Assembly (NCBI RefSeq): GCF_028622875.1
Contig: NZ_CP117709.1
Coordinates: 4,777,001 to 4,841,000 of the forward strand
Length of the DNA: 64,000 nt
Origin: Streptomyces sp. MMBL 11-1
Lineage (GTDB): Bacteria; Actinomycetota; Actinomycetes; Streptomycetales; Streptomycetaceae
Direction of reading: 5' to 3'
Shown here one piece after another: positions 18,771 to 27,244 of the stretch. The position numbers and the translations under genes are program-made. The notes below the pieces were generated by a model, which saw nothing but the letters and a program-made list of their open reading frames with translations, made no database searches and was not told where the DNA came from. The number at the start of each line of letters is the position of its first letter. The stretch's first letter is position 1.

Positions 18771-19776
18771 CCAGCCAGCCGTCGATCCCGGAGAGCAGCT
18801 TCTCCCGTACGTCCACGGGCGCCGCAGACCCACGGACCGACTGGCGGGCCAACTCGGCCAGCTCCTCGTCGGTGAAGCCGTGGTGGCGGCGCACCAGCTC
18901 GTACTGGGCGGCCAGCCGTGAACCGAACAGCAGCGGGTCGTCCGCCCCCAGCGCCATCGGCACGCCCGCGTCGAACAGCGTGCGCAGGGGGACGTCGGCG
19001 GGCTTCTCGTAGACACCGAGCGCCACATTGGACGACGGGCAGACCTCGCAGGTGACCCCGCGCTCGGCGAGCTTGCGCAGCAGCCGGGGGTCCTCGGCGG
19101 CCCGGACGCCGTGGCCGATCCGCGAGGCGTCCAGGTCGTCCAGGCAGTCGCGGACGCTGGAGGGGCCCGCGAGCTCCCCGCCGTGCGGGGCCGCCAGCAG
19201 GCCGCCCTCCCGCGCGATGGCGAAAGCCCGGTCGAAGTCGCGGGCCATACCGCGCCGCTCGTCGTTGGAGAGCCCGAAGCCGACGACGCCCCGGTCCGCG
19301 TACCGCACGGCGAGCCGCGCCAGCGTGCGCGCGTCCAGCGGGTGCTTCATCCGGTTGGCGGCGATCACCACGCGCATCCCGAGACCGGTGTCCCGGGCGG
19401 CGCTGTCCACGGCGTCGAGGATGATCTCGATGGCCGGGATCAGCCCGCCGAGCAGGGGGGCGTACGAGGTGGGGTCGACCTGGATCTCCAGCCAGCCGGA
19501 GCCGTCCGCGACGTCCTCCTGGGCGCTCTCGCGCACCAGGCGGTGAATGTCCTCCGGGGACCGCAGACACGACCGGGCGATGTCGTAGAGCCGCTGGAAA
19601 CGGAACCAGCCGCGCTCGTCGGTCGCCCGCAGTCTGGGCGGCTCGCCCCCGGTCAGCGCGTCGGGGAGGTGGACCCCGTACTTGTCGGCGAGTTCGAGCA
19701 GGGTGGTTGGCCGCATCGACCCGGTGAAGTGCAGGTGCAGGTGGGCCTTGGGCAACAGACGTACATCACGCTCCAT
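18763..19776 (-). CDS. add: adenosine deaminase
   Basis: Zinc hydrolase of purine salvage converting adenosine to inosine; 337 residues from the ATG at 19776 (MERDVRLLPKAHLHLHFTGS). The metal-binding HLHLH is followed by PHGGELAGP, with the catalytic Glu region. RIGHGVRA carries the next His, and MALGADDPLLFG the two Asp residues. The usual LDG after the HxH motif reads FTG here. It converges on the TetR gene with an 8-base overlap and is preceded upstream by the aspartate aminotransferase terminator. Confidence 0.92.
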   Translation of the reverse strand: MERDVRLLPKAHLHLHFTGSMRPTTLLELADKYGVHLPDALTGGEPPRLRATDERGWFRFQRLYDIARSCLRSPEDIHRLVRESAQEDVADGSGWLEIQVDPTSYAPLLGGLIPAIEIILDAVDSAARDTGLGMRVVIAANRMKHPLDARTLARLAVRYADRGVVGFGLSNDERRGMARDFDRAFAIAREGGLLAAPHGGELAGPSSVRDCLDDLDASRIGHGVRAAEDPRLLRKLAERGVTCEVCPSSNVALGVYEKPADVPLRTLFDAGVPMALGADDPLLFGSRLAAQYELVRRHHGFTDEELAELARQSVRGSAAPVDVREKLLSGIDGWLAS

Positions 19777-19834
19777 CGGAAGATCCTGCCGCACGGGCGG
19801 GCCGGAGCGGTAGCCGCTTTCCCTATCAGGGGTG

Positions 19835-19902
19835 CCGCTCGAACAAAAGCGCCCCCGGCCGGTGGAGTCCTCCAACGGCCGGGGGCGCTTCTGTTCGAGC
19901 GG
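19835..19902 (-). terminator. long hairpin between aspC and add
   Basis: The arms CCGCTCGAAC..GCGCCCCCGGCCG and CGGCCGGGGGCGC..GTTCGAGCGG pair over about 30 bases with few mismatches around a ggagtcctcc apex. It lies 12 bases past the aspartate aminotransferase stop and 58 bases before the add start. Confidence 0.88.
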
Positions 19903-19914
19903 TGGAGCGACCGG

Positions 19915-21141
19915 TCAGGCCTTGGCCTCGCCCAGCAGCTTCTGGATCCGCGAGACGCCCTCGATCAGGTCCTCGTCGCCCAGGGCGTAGGAAAGGCGCA
20001 GGTAGCCCGGGGTGCCGAAGGCCTCGCCGGGGACGACGGCGACCTCGGCCTCGTCCAGGATGAGCGCGGCCAGCTCGACGGTGGTGGCCGGACGCTTGCC
20101 GCGGATCTCCTTGCCGAGGAGGTCCTTCACCGCCGGGTAGGCGTAGAAGGCGCCCTCGGGCTCGGGGCAGAACACACCGTCGATCTCGTTGAGCATCCGC
20201 ACGATGATCCCGCGGCGGCGGTCGAAGGCGGTGCGCATCTCGGCGACGGCGTCCAGCGGGCCGGAGACGGCCGCGAGCGCGGCGATCTGGGCGACGTTGG
20301 AGACGTTGGAGGTGGCGTGCGACTGGAGGTTGGTCGCGGCCTTCACCACGTCCCGCGGGCCGATGATCCACCCCACCCGCCAGCCGGTCATCGCGTACGT
20401 CTTGGCGACGCCGTTGACCACGACGCACTTGTCGCGCAGCTCGGGGACGATCGCCGGGAGCGAGGTGAAGGTGGCGTCACCGTAGACGAGGTGCTCGTAG
20501 ATCTCGTCGGTCATGACCCACAGGCCGTGCTCGACGGCCCAGCGGCCGATGGCCTCGGCGTCGGCCTCGCTGTAGACGGCGCCGGTCGGGTTCGACGGCG
20601 AGACGAACAGGACGACCTTGGTCTTCTCGGTGCGCGCGGCCTCCAGCTGCTCGACGGAGACCCGGTAGCCGGTGGTCTCGTCGGCCACGACCTCGACCGG
20701 GACACCGCCGGCGAGCCGGATCGACTCGGGGTAGGTGGTCCAGTACGGGGCGGGGACGATGACCTCGTCGCCCGGGTCGAGGATCGCGGCGAAGGCCTCG
20801 TAGATGGCCTGCTTGCCGCCGTTGGTCACCAGGATCTGGCTGGCGTCGACCTCGTAGCCGGAGTCACGCAGCGTCTTCTCTGCGATGGCGGCCTTGAGCT
20901 CGGGGAGCCCGCCTGCGGGGGTGTAGCGGTGGTACTTCGGGTTGCGGCAGGCCTCGACCGCGGCGTCGACGATGTAGTCGGGCGTCGGGAAGTCGGGCTC
21001 GCCGGCCCCGAAGCCGATCACCGGACGCCCGGCGGCCTTGAGGGCCTTGGCCTTGGCGTCGACGGCGAGGGTCGCGGACTCGGAGATCGCACCGATGCGG
21101 GCGGAAACCCGGCGCTCGGACGGTGAAGTTGCAGCGCTCAT
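19915..21141 (-). CDS. aspC: aspartate aminotransferase (class I pyridoxal-phosphate enzyme)
   Basis: A PLP-dependent transaminase of 408 residues interconverting aspartate/2-oxoglutarate and oxaloacetate/glutamate, of the bacterial class I-gamma type. The ATG at 21141 gives [38 protein letters not shown]. Landmarks are [25 protein letters not shown] (the PLP-ring Asn), [30 protein letters not shown] (with the Schiff-base lysine) and a C-terminal [13 protein letters not shown] (the substrate-carboxylate Arg). It is transcribed away from tRNA-Trp and secE. Confidence 0.92.
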   Translation of the reverse strand: MSAATSPSERRVSARIGAISESATLAVDAKAKALKAAGRPVIGFGAGEPDFPTPDYIVDAAVEACRNPKYHRYTPAGGLPELKAAIAEKTLRDSGYEVDASQILVTNGGKQAIYEAFAAILDPGDEVIVPAPYWTTYPESIRLAGGVPVEVVADETTGYRVSVEQLEAARTEKTKVVLFVSPSNPTGAVYSEADAEAIGRWAVEHGLWVMTDEIYEHLVYGDATFTSLPAIVPELRDKCVVVNGVAKTYAMTGWRVGWIIGPRDVVKAATNLQSHATSNVSNVAQIAALAAVSGPLDAVAEMRTAFDRRRGIIVRMLNEIDGVFCPEPEGAFYAYPAVKDLLGKEIRGKRPATTVELAALILDEAEVAVVPGEAFGTPGYLRLSYALGDEDLIEGVSRIQKLLGEAKA

Positions 21142-21364
21142 GGCCCCATGCTCCCAGACCGCGAAAGCCGTCGGCACAGGGGTTTCAGGGACCGGACAGG
21201 ACCCGGACAGGTCCCGGACCGCACGCGGACAGGAGCGGTCGGGAGCCGTCTGTTCGACGCGGCGGCCATGAACACGTACACTCACCTGTCGTTGGCCTTC
21301 ACCAGCCGCACTGTTCCTGCACCCGGTCACCGGGAAAGATGCGGTAGGTTGGTGGAAACCACAA

Positions 21365-21437
21365 AGGGTCGTAGCTCAATTGGTAGAGCACTGGTCTCCA
21401 AAACCAGCGGTTGGGGGTTCAAGTCCCTCCGGCCCTG
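21365..21437 (+). tRNA. tRNA-Trp (anticodon CCA)
   Basis: Acceptor AGGGTCG pairs with CGGCCCT. The anticodon stem CTGGT/ACCAG encloses CTCCAAA with anticodon CCA. The T arm is GGGGG-TTCAAGT-CCCTC. It precedes secE, as in many actinobacteria. A -10-like TAGGTT lies about 15 bases upstream. Confidence 0.95.
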
Positions 21438-21543
21438 CTACACACTCCTTCGCCAGGATGTGTGCGCATGTACGTACTTCATTGCACAGCCGTGCGGCTC
21501 CACCGGGCGCGGCACGGCCACGACCCGGAATCAGGTGAGTAGC

Positions 21544-21831
21544 GTGACGGACGCCGTGGGCTCCATCGACATGCCTGATGCTGAGGATGAAGCTCCCGAG
21601 TCGAAGAAGAAGACTCGGAAGGGCGGCAAGCGCGGCAAGAAGGGCCCTCTGGGTCGGCTCGCGCTGTTCTACCGCCAGATCGTCGCCGAACTCCGTAAGG
21701 TTGTCTGGCCGACCCGTAGCCAGCTGACGACGTACACCTCCGTGGTGATCGTGTTCGTCGTCGTCATGATCGGTCTTGTTACCGTTCTCGACATGGGCTT
21801 CGCCCGGATCGTCAAGTACGTCTTCGGCTGA
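21544..21831 (+). CDS. secE: preprotein translocase subunit SecE
   Basis: Essential clamp subunit of the SecYEG membrane channel; 95 residues. I take the GTG at 21544 with aggtgag 3-9 bases upstream. A Lys/Arg-rich hydrophilic N terminus is followed by the conserved amphipathic segment [24 protein letters not shown] and a single membrane helix [21 protein letters not shown]. It is followed by nusG, as in nearly all bacteria. Confidence 0.95.
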   Translation: MTDAVGSIDMPDAEDEAPESKKKTRKGGKRGKKGPLGRLALFYRQIVAELRKVVWPTRSQLTTYTSVVIVFVVVMIGLVTVLDMGFARIVKYVFG

Positions 21832-21904
21832 TCACGCGGAAGGCGTCGGACCCGGCGTCCCTTTCGCACGTTCCACCCTTTGTATCCAGGAAGAAGCAGC
21901 CATC

Positions 21905-22795
21905 GTGTCTGACCCGAACCTGAACGACGCCGTCGAGCCCGAGGCTGGCGCCTTCGAGTCCGCCAAGGACGAGCTCGACATCGTTGAGGCTGCTGACTCC
22001 GTGGACCCGGACCCGGACCAGGCCGAGGCCGCAGACCTCGCCGCGGGCGAGCCCGCCGAGCAGGCCGCCGTGGACGTCGAGGCGGAGACGCCCGACGAGG
22101 ACGCGGCCGCCGAGGGCGAAGCCGCCGAGGCCGACGACGAGAGCGCCGACGAGGAAGAGGCCGAGCCGGCCGCCCCCGTCGACCCCGTCGCCGCCCTGCG
22201 CGACGAGCTCCGCACGCTTCCCGGCGAGTGGTACGTCATCCACACGTACGCCGGTTACGAGAAGCGTGTGAAGGCCAACCTGGAGCAGCGAGCCGTCTCG
22301 CTGAACGTGGAGGAGTTCATCTATCAGGCCGAGGTGCCTGAAGAGGAAATCGTCCAGATCAAGAACGGCGAGCGCAAGAACGTCCGGCAGAACAAGCTTC
22401 CCGGCTATGTGCTGGTGCGCATGGACCTGACGAACGAGTCCTGGGGCGTCGTGCGGAACACGCCGGGCGTCACCGGCTTCGTGGGCAACGCCTACGACCC
22501 GTACCCGCTGACCCTGGACGAGATCGTCAAGATGCTCGCCCCGGAGGCCGAGGAGAAGGCCGCCCGCGAGGCCGCCGAGGCCGAGGGCAAGCCGGCTCCG
22601 TCCCGCAAGGTCGAGGTCCAGGTGCTGGACTTCGAGGTCGGCGACTCGGTCACCGTCACGGACGGCCCGTTCGCCACGCTGCAGGCCACGATCAACGAGA
22701 TCAACGCCGACTCGAAGAAGGTCAAGGGCCTCGTCGAGATCTTCGGCCGCGAGACCCCGGTCGAGCTCAGCTTCGACCAGATCCAGAAGAACTAG
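21905..22795 (+). CDS. nusG: transcription termination/antitermination factor NusG
   Basis: RNA-polymerase-associated elongation factor of 296 residues. The GTG at 21905 gives [13 protein letters not shown]. The first 105 or so residues form a very acidic Ala/Glu/Asp-rich extension typical of actinobacterial NusG. The NGN domain begins [22 protein letters not shown] and contains [13 protein letters not shown] and [12 protein letters not shown]. The KOW domain is at the end: [23 protein letters not shown] strong intrinsic terminator follows. Confidence 0.96.
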   Translation: MSDPNLNDAVEPEAGAFESAKDELDIVEAADSVDPDPDQAEAADLAAGEPAEQAAVDVEAETPDEDAAAEGEAAEADDESADEEEAEPAAPVDPVAALRDELRTLPGEWYVIHTYAGYEKRVKANLEQRAVSLNVEEFIYQAEVPEEEIVQIKNGERKNVRQNKLPGYVLVRMDLTNESWGVVRNTPGVTGFVGNAYDPYPLTLDEIVKMLAPEAEEKAAREAAEAEGKPAPSRKVEVQVLDFEVGDSVTVTDGPFATLQATINEINADSKKVKGLVEIFGRETPVELSFDQIQKN

Positions 22796-22826
22796 CGCTT
22801 ACCGCCGGTTTCTGGACCCATGCCTA

Positions 22827-22875
22827 CCCAGCAGGTCAGAGGGGCTCTACAGCCCATCTGACCTGCTGGGTTTTT
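22827..22875 (+). terminator. intrinsic terminator after nusG
   Basis: cccagcaggtcaga and tctgacctgctggg form a perfect 14-base stem, extended by gggct/agccc, followed by five T residues. This is a classical Rho-independent terminator that separates secE-nusG from rplKA. Confidence 0.92.
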
Positions 22876-22901
22876 GGTCGCACAGCTATACCCGTTATCG
22901 T
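22874..22901 (+). promoter_or_regulatory. possible rplK promoter
   Basis: TTGGTC (22874-22879) and TATCGT (22896-22901) are 16 bases apart, 70 bases before rplK and directly after the nusG terminator. The hexamers are only moderate matches. Confidence 0.35.
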
Positions 22902-22971
22902 TGTGCGGTATGCCTCCATCCGGATGACCGGAATCGGCGGCGAAACACTCTCATAGGACCCGGAGAGAGCA

Positions 22972-23406
22972 ATGCCTCCCAAGAAGAAGAAGGTCACGGG
23001 GCTTATCAAGCTCCAGATCAACGCCGGTGCGGCGAACCCGGCCCCGCCGGTCGGCCCCGCGCTCGGTCAGCACGGCGTCAACATCATGGAGTTCTGCAAG
23101 GCCTACAACGCCGCGACCGAGTCGCAGCGTGGCATGGTCGTGCCGGTGGAGATCACGGTCTACGAGGACCGCTCCTTCACCTTCATCACGAAGACTCCGC
23201 CGGCCGCCAAGCTGATCCTCAAGGCCGCGGGTGTGGACAAGGGCTCCGGCGAGCCGCACAAGACCAAGGTTGCCAAGCTGACGGCCGCCCAGGTCCGCGA
23301 GATCGCCACGACGAAGCTCCCCGACCTGAACGCCAATGACCTCGACGCCGCGTCGAAGATCATTGCCGGCACCGCCCGTTCCATGGGCATCACGGTTGAA
23401 GGCTGA
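22972..23406 (+). CDS. rplK: 50S ribosomal protein L11
   Basis: Large-subunit protein of the GTPase-associated centre, 144 residues; with 23S rRNA it forms the thiostrepton site and is needed for RelA-type stringent sensing. The N-terminal domain motif is [24 protein letters not shown]. The C-terminal RNA-binding part contains [27 protein letters not shown] and ends [10 protein letters not shown]. The ATG is preceded by ggagag. It is separated from rplA by 79 bases holding a hairpin. Confidence 0.97.
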
Positions 23407-23424
23407 TTCAGCCCCGTAGCCCCA

Positions 23425-23454
23425 GTGGTAGGACCAAGCGCTGGTCCGCACCAC
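23425..23454 (+). other. RNA hairpin between rplK and rplA
   Basis: GTGGT-a-GGACCA and TGGTCC-gc-ACCAC pair around the loop agcgc. There is no T tail, so it is not a typical terminator. It may be a processing site, an attenuator or an L1-binding element for feedback control. Only the pairing is seen; the function is inference. Confidence 0.6.
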
Positions 23455-23485
23455 GACTCCACACTCTGAAAACACAGGAGTAGAA

Positions 23486-24208
23486 GTGAAGCGCAGCAAG
23501 AACCTCCGCGCTGCGGACGCCAAGATCGACCGGGAGCGCACCTACGCCCCGCTCGAGGCCGTCCGTCTCGCCAAGGAAACGTCCACCACGAAGTTCGACG
23601 GCACCGTCGAGGTCGCCTTTGCCCTGGGTGTCGACCCGCGCAAGGCCGACCAGATGGTCCGCGGCACCGTGAACCTCCCGCACGGCACCGGCAAGACCGC
23701 CCGGGTCCTGGTCTTCGCGACCGGTGACCGTGCTGCGGCCGCGGAAGCCGCCGGAGCCGACATCGTCGGCGCCGACGAGCTCATCGACGAGGTGGCGAAG
23801 GGCCGTCTGGACTTCGACGCCGTCGTCGCGACCCCGGACCTCATGGGCAAGGTCGGCCGTCTCGGCCGCGTGCTCGGTCCGCGTGGTCTGATGCCGAACC
23901 CGAAGACCGGCACCGTCACCCCCGATGTCGTGAAGGCTGTCAACGACATCAAGGGCGGCAAGATCGAGTTCCGCGTCGACAAGCACTCGAACCTGCACTT
24001 CATCATCGGCAAGACCTCGTTCGACGAGACCAAGCTGGTGGAGAACTACGCAGCGGCGCTGGACGAGATCCTCCGTCTGAAGCCGTCTGCCGCCAAGGGC
24101 CGTTACATCAAGAAGGCCACGCTGGCCACCACGATGGGCCCCGGCATCCCGCTGGACGCCAACCGCACCCGCAACCTCCTCGTCGAGGAGGACCCGGCCG
24201 CCGTCTGA
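23486..24208 (+). CDS. rplA: 50S ribosomal protein L1
   Basis: L1-stalk protein of the large subunit, 240 residues, and in many bacteria a translational autoregulator of its operon. It starts [44 protein letters not shown]. The diagnostic L1 signature is [23 protein letters not shown]. An aggag lies about 5 bases before the GTG. It ends the rplKA unit at a hairpin terminator. Confidence 0.97.
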   Translation: MKRSKNLRAADAKIDRERTYAPLEAVRLAKETSTTKFDGTVEVAFALGVDPRKADQMVRGTVNLPHGTGKTARVLVFATGDRAAAAEAAGADIVGADELIDEVAKGRLDFDAVVATPDLMGKVGRLGRVLGPRGLMPNPKTGTVTPDVVKAVNDIKGGKIEFRVDKHSNLHFIIGKTSFDETKLVENYAAALDEILRLKPSAAKGRYIKKATLATTMGPGIPLDANRTRNLLVEEDPAAV

Positions 24209-24253
24209 GCTTCCGTGCTCACCCGGTAGCCGCGTCGTACGCGTGCACTGTGT

Positions 24254-24292
24254 GGACGGGCCCCGCAACCTTTCGAGGTGCGGGGCCCGTCC
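24254..24292 (+). terminator. terminator after rplA
   Basis: GGACGGGCCCCGCA and TGCGGGGCCCGTCC form a perfect 14-base stem with a short loop about 45 bases past the rplA stop. Confidence 0.85.
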
Positions 24293-24378
24293 TCGTATCC
24301 GTAAGGACCCATGTCTGTCAGTGCCCTGTGCCACTGTGGTGCGGGGGACGACAGACGATACGAGGGGTGGACCGGGTA

Positions 24379-25305
24379 ATGAGGACGAGCACGGCACGAC
24401 GCATGGGCACGGCTCTGGCCGCCGCGGCGGCACTGACGTCGATAGCGGCCTGCAGTGGCTCCGACGGCTCCGACGGCTCCAAGGGCGCCGACGGCGCCGC
24501 CAAGGACAAGGCGGGCGCCGTCTCCAAGGTGAGCCCCGTGGCCGCGCTGAAGCAGGTGCGGCAGAAGACCGGAGGCGCCCAGTCGGCGAAGGTCGAGGGC
24601 ACCACGGAGATAGGCAGCGTCATGTCCATGAAGCAGTCCGGGGCCATCGGCTGGGCCGACGGACTCTCGGGCGAGCTGGCCATCACGTACACCGGCGGCA
24701 CCATGGGCGACGCCCTGAAGCAGGCCGGCGGCGACGGAACGGTCAAGGCGCGCTACTTCAAGGACGAGTACTACGCCAACATGGGCGAGGCCATGGCGGC
24801 CAACACCGGCGGGAAGCACTGGATCCGCTATTCCTACAAGGACCTCGCCGAGCTGGGCGGCGCCTCCGGCGACGTCATGAAGGACCAGATCCAGAACAGC
24901 ACGCCCGAGCAGGGCGTGAAGGCACTCCTGGCCTCCGGTGACGTGAAGAAGGTCGGCCAGGAGGACGTCCGCGGGGTTCCCGCGACGCACTACTCCGGCA
25001 CGGTCGACGTGGCCGACCTGACCGCGAAGAACAGCAACCTGGACGCGAAGCAGCTGGCCGCGTTCAAGGAGCAGCTCGCCCTGGCCGGGGTGACCACCCA
25101 GACCGTCGACATCTGGGTCGACAAGAACGACCTGCTGGTGAAGAAGACCGAGCGCGGCGAGATGAAGACCGGCGCGTTCAACTCGACGCTCTTCTACAGC
25201 GACTACGGCACCGAGGTCCCCTCCGAGAAGCCGTCGGCCTCGGACACCGTGGACTTCAAGGAGATGCTGAAGCAGGGTGGCGCTACCCCGGGCGGCGCCT
25301 CCTGA
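24379..25305 (+). CDS. secreted lipoprotein, LppX/LprG-like
   Basis: A 308-residue exported lipoprotein. The ATG at 24379 gives a basic N terminus (MRTSTARRM), a hydrophobic core and the lipobox SIAAC with the lipidated Cys about residue 24. A Gly/Ser/Asp-rich linker follows, then a domain with repeated beta-strand-like stretches (AKVEGTTEIGSVMSMKQSGAIGWADG, THYSGTVDVADLTAKN, VDIWVDKNDLLVKKTE). This layout fits the LppX/LprAFG or LolA-like lipid-carrier fold, but the assignment is tentative. It sits between rplA and rplJ, set off by a terminator. Confidence 0.7.
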   Translation: MRTSTARRMGTALAAAAALTSIAACSGSDGSDGSKGADGAAKDKAGAVSKVSPVAALKQVRQKTGGAQSAKVEGTTEIGSVMSMKQSGAIGWADGLSGELAITYTGGTMGDALKQAGGDGTVKARYFKDEYYANMGEAMAANTGGKHWIRYSYKDLAELGGASGDVMKDQIQNSTPEQGVKALLASGDVKKVGQEDVRGVPATHYSGTVDVADLTAKNSNLDAKQLAAFKEQLALAGVTTQTVDIWVDKNDLLVKKTERGEMKTGAFNSTLFYSDYGTEVPSEKPSASDTVDFKEMLKQGGATPGGAS

Positions 25306-25389
25306 CACCTCCCGCACGGGACGAACGGGGACGGATTTGCTCGTCCCGCGTCCGGTCGCGTACTCTCACCAAGAAGCCAAAGACCGCTG

Positions 25390-25560
25390 GTCGTCGCTGT
25401 GCCTCGTCAGAGGGACGGTGACCGAAGGTTCCGCTAGACCGGACGACCTGCGCAGGTGACTGTGGAACGCTCCCGGACTCTGTTCGGTCGAGCCGCGCCC
25501 TGGCACTTGTGCTGGGGCGTTTCGTCTTTCCCGGCCCCTTCTGAGCGGTCCTCATCACCC
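25390..25560 (+). ncRNA. rplJ leader (L10-leader-like structured RNA region)
   Basis: The 273 bases between the lipoprotein gene and rplJ contain no supported gene. They hold GC-rich complementary segments, including gaccgctgg..., gaaggttccgctag and gcgccctggcac...gctggggcg. A structured leader bound by L10(L12)4 before rplJ is known in bacteria, including actinobacteria. The boundaries here are approximate and the fold is inferred from position. Confidence 0.45.
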
Positions 25561-25578
25561 GGAAGGAGGCCGACGCTC

Positions 25579-26136
25579 ATGGCAAGGCCCGACAAGGCTG
25601 CCGCGGTAGCCGAGCTGACGGACCAGTTCCGCAGCTCGAACGCCGCCGTGCTGACCGAGTACCGGGGTCTCACCGTGGCACAGCTCAAGGAGCTGCGCCG
25701 TTCGCTCGGTGAGAACGCCCAGTACGCCGTGGTGAAGAACACGCTGACCAAGATTGCGGCCAACGAGGCCGGGATCGACACGCTGGACGACCTGTTCTCG
25801 GGTCCGACGGCGGTTGCCTTCGTCACCGGTGACCCGGTGGAGTCGGCGAAGGGTCTTCGTGACTTCGCCAAGGACAACCCCAACCTCATCATCAAGGGCG
25901 GTGTCCTTGACGGTAAGGCGCTGTCCGCCGATGAGTTCAAGAAGCTCGCGGACCTCGAGTCCCGCGAGGTTCTGCTCTCCAAGCTGGCCGGTGCTTTCAA
26001 GGGCAAGCAGACGCAGGCGGCGCAGGTCTTCCAGGCCCTGCCCTCCAAGTTCGTCCGCACCGCGGAAGCTCTTCGCGCCAAGAAGGAAGAGCAGGGCGGT
26101 GCCGGTACTCCGGCTCCCGCCGAGGCCGCCGAGTAA
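25579..26136 (+). CDS. rplJ: 50S ribosomal protein L10
   Basis: Base of the ribosomal L7/L12 stalk, 185 residues from the ATG at 25579 with ggaagga upstream ([43 protein letters not shown]). [20 protein letters not shown] is the rRNA-binding part. The C-terminal Ala/Lys/Glu helix binds L7/L12 dimers. L10 probably regulates its own operon through the leader RNA. It is followed by rplL after 84 bases. Confidence 0.96.
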   Translation: MARPDKAAAVAELTDQFRSSNAAVLTEYRGLTVAQLKELRRSLGENAQYAVVKNTLTKIAANEAGIDTLDDLFSGPTAVAFVTGDPVESAKGLRDFAKDNPNLIIKGGVLDGKALSADEFKKLADLESREVLLSKLAGAFKGKQTQAAQVFQALPSKFVRTAEALRAKKEEQGGAGTPAPAEAAE

Positions 26137-26220
26137 TTTCGCTCAGCGGTCCAGCGGGCTCCACGTACGCCCGCCGACATATACATCCGGCACCTGCCGA
26201 ATAGTGGAAGGACGCCTATC

Positions 26221-26604
26221 ATGGCGAAGCTGTCCCAGGACGACCTGCTCGCGCAGTTCGAAGAGATGACCCTCATCGAGCTCTCCGAGTTCGTGAAGGC
26301 CTTCGAGGAGAAGTTCGACGTCACCGCGGCCGCGGCCGTCGCCGTCGCCGGTCCGGCCGGCCCGGGCGCCGTCGCCGAGGCCGCTGAGGAGCAGGACGAG
26401 TTCGACGTCATCCTCACCGGTGCCGGCGAGAAGAAGATCCAGGTCATCAAGGTCGTGCGTGAGCTGACCTCGCTGGGTCTCAAGGAGGCCAAGGACCTCG
26501 TCGACGGCACCCCGAAGCCGGTCCTCGAGAAGGTCGCCAAGGAGGCCGCCGAGAAGGCTGCCGAGTCCCTCAAGGCCGCCGGCGCTTCCGTCGAGGTCAA
26601 GTGA
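26221..26604 (+). CDS. rplL: 50S ribosomal protein L7/L12
   Basis: Stalk protein of 127 residues that recruits translational GTPases. The N-terminal dimerisation domain ([26 protein letters not shown]), an Ala/Gly/Pro hinge ([16 protein letters not shown]) and the C-terminal factor-binding domain ([36 protein letters not shown]) are all present. It is followed by a hairpin that probably reduces read-through into rpoBC. Confidence 0.97.
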   Translation: MAKLSQDDLLAQFEEMTLIELSEFVKAFEEKFDVTAAAAVAVAGPAGPGAVAEAAEEQDEFDVILTGAGEKKIQVIKVVRELTSLGLKEAKDLVDGTPKPVLEKVAKEAAEKAAESLKAAGASVEVK

Positions 26605-26665
26605 CTTCGAGAGTCTCCTGACTCTCCCGAGGCCGTCCTCGCCGTAAGGCGATGACATCTCCTCA

Positions 26666-26703
26666 CCGAAGGGCGATCACCCATCCGGGTGGTCGCCCTT
26701 CGG
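26666..26703 (+). terminator. hairpin (attenuator/terminator) after rplL
   Basis: CCGAAGGGCGATCACCC and GGGTGGTCGCCCTTCGG pair over 17 positions with one mismatch around atcc. No T run follows. It probably attenuates transcription between rplJL and rpoBC. The remaining non-coding 26704-27244 holds the rpoB promoter (27033-27061) and otherwise no gene that I can support. Confidence 0.75.
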
Positions 26704-27032
26704 CGTGCCCGTGGAGGGTGCCTTGCTCTTCCGCCGACGACGAGTAGGGTGATCTTCGCCGTGCGCCTCTCGCGGGCCCCTCGGGGGCGCCCTGCGGGCA
26801 TCCCGGAGGTGACCGGCCAGGGCCCCTCAGGGTCCGATGGGACCGGTGGGCCTTGACGAACCGGACGCGGCGCGCAATTCTCAGGACGCGTCATCACTTC
26901 GATCCGTATCCGAGGCATGGATCGAGAGTGAAGAGGGCAGTAAAGAAGAGCGCACCCCGCGCGAGGGCTAGGGCTAGACATAGGTGTTGAGAACAGCTGT
27001 TGAGAGCAACGTGGGTCTCTGAGAACCCCGAC

Positions 27033-27061
27033 TGGACATCAGTGTGCCGCTTGGCTACACT
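27033..27061 (+). promoter_or_regulatory. rpoBC promoter
   Basis: TGGACA (27033-27038) and TACACT (27056-27061) are exactly 17 bases apart, a good match to a housekeeping sigma promoter. Transcription would start about 27068, leaving a leader of about 175 bases before rpoB. Confidence 0.7.
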
Positions 27062-27244
27062 GACCCTTTGCGCTGCCTGTTAGCTGCCTCCTGCCCGTCA
27101 CCAGAGGCATGCCCACGCTGAAGCACCGATGGCCGACCCCCTCCGACCTGGTCGTATTGCGACCGATTCGGAACGGTCTGTCTATGTGTCCAGGGTGGGA
27201 CCGGTACGCGCGTAGTGAGTCCGAGCCCTCGGAAGGACCCCCTC

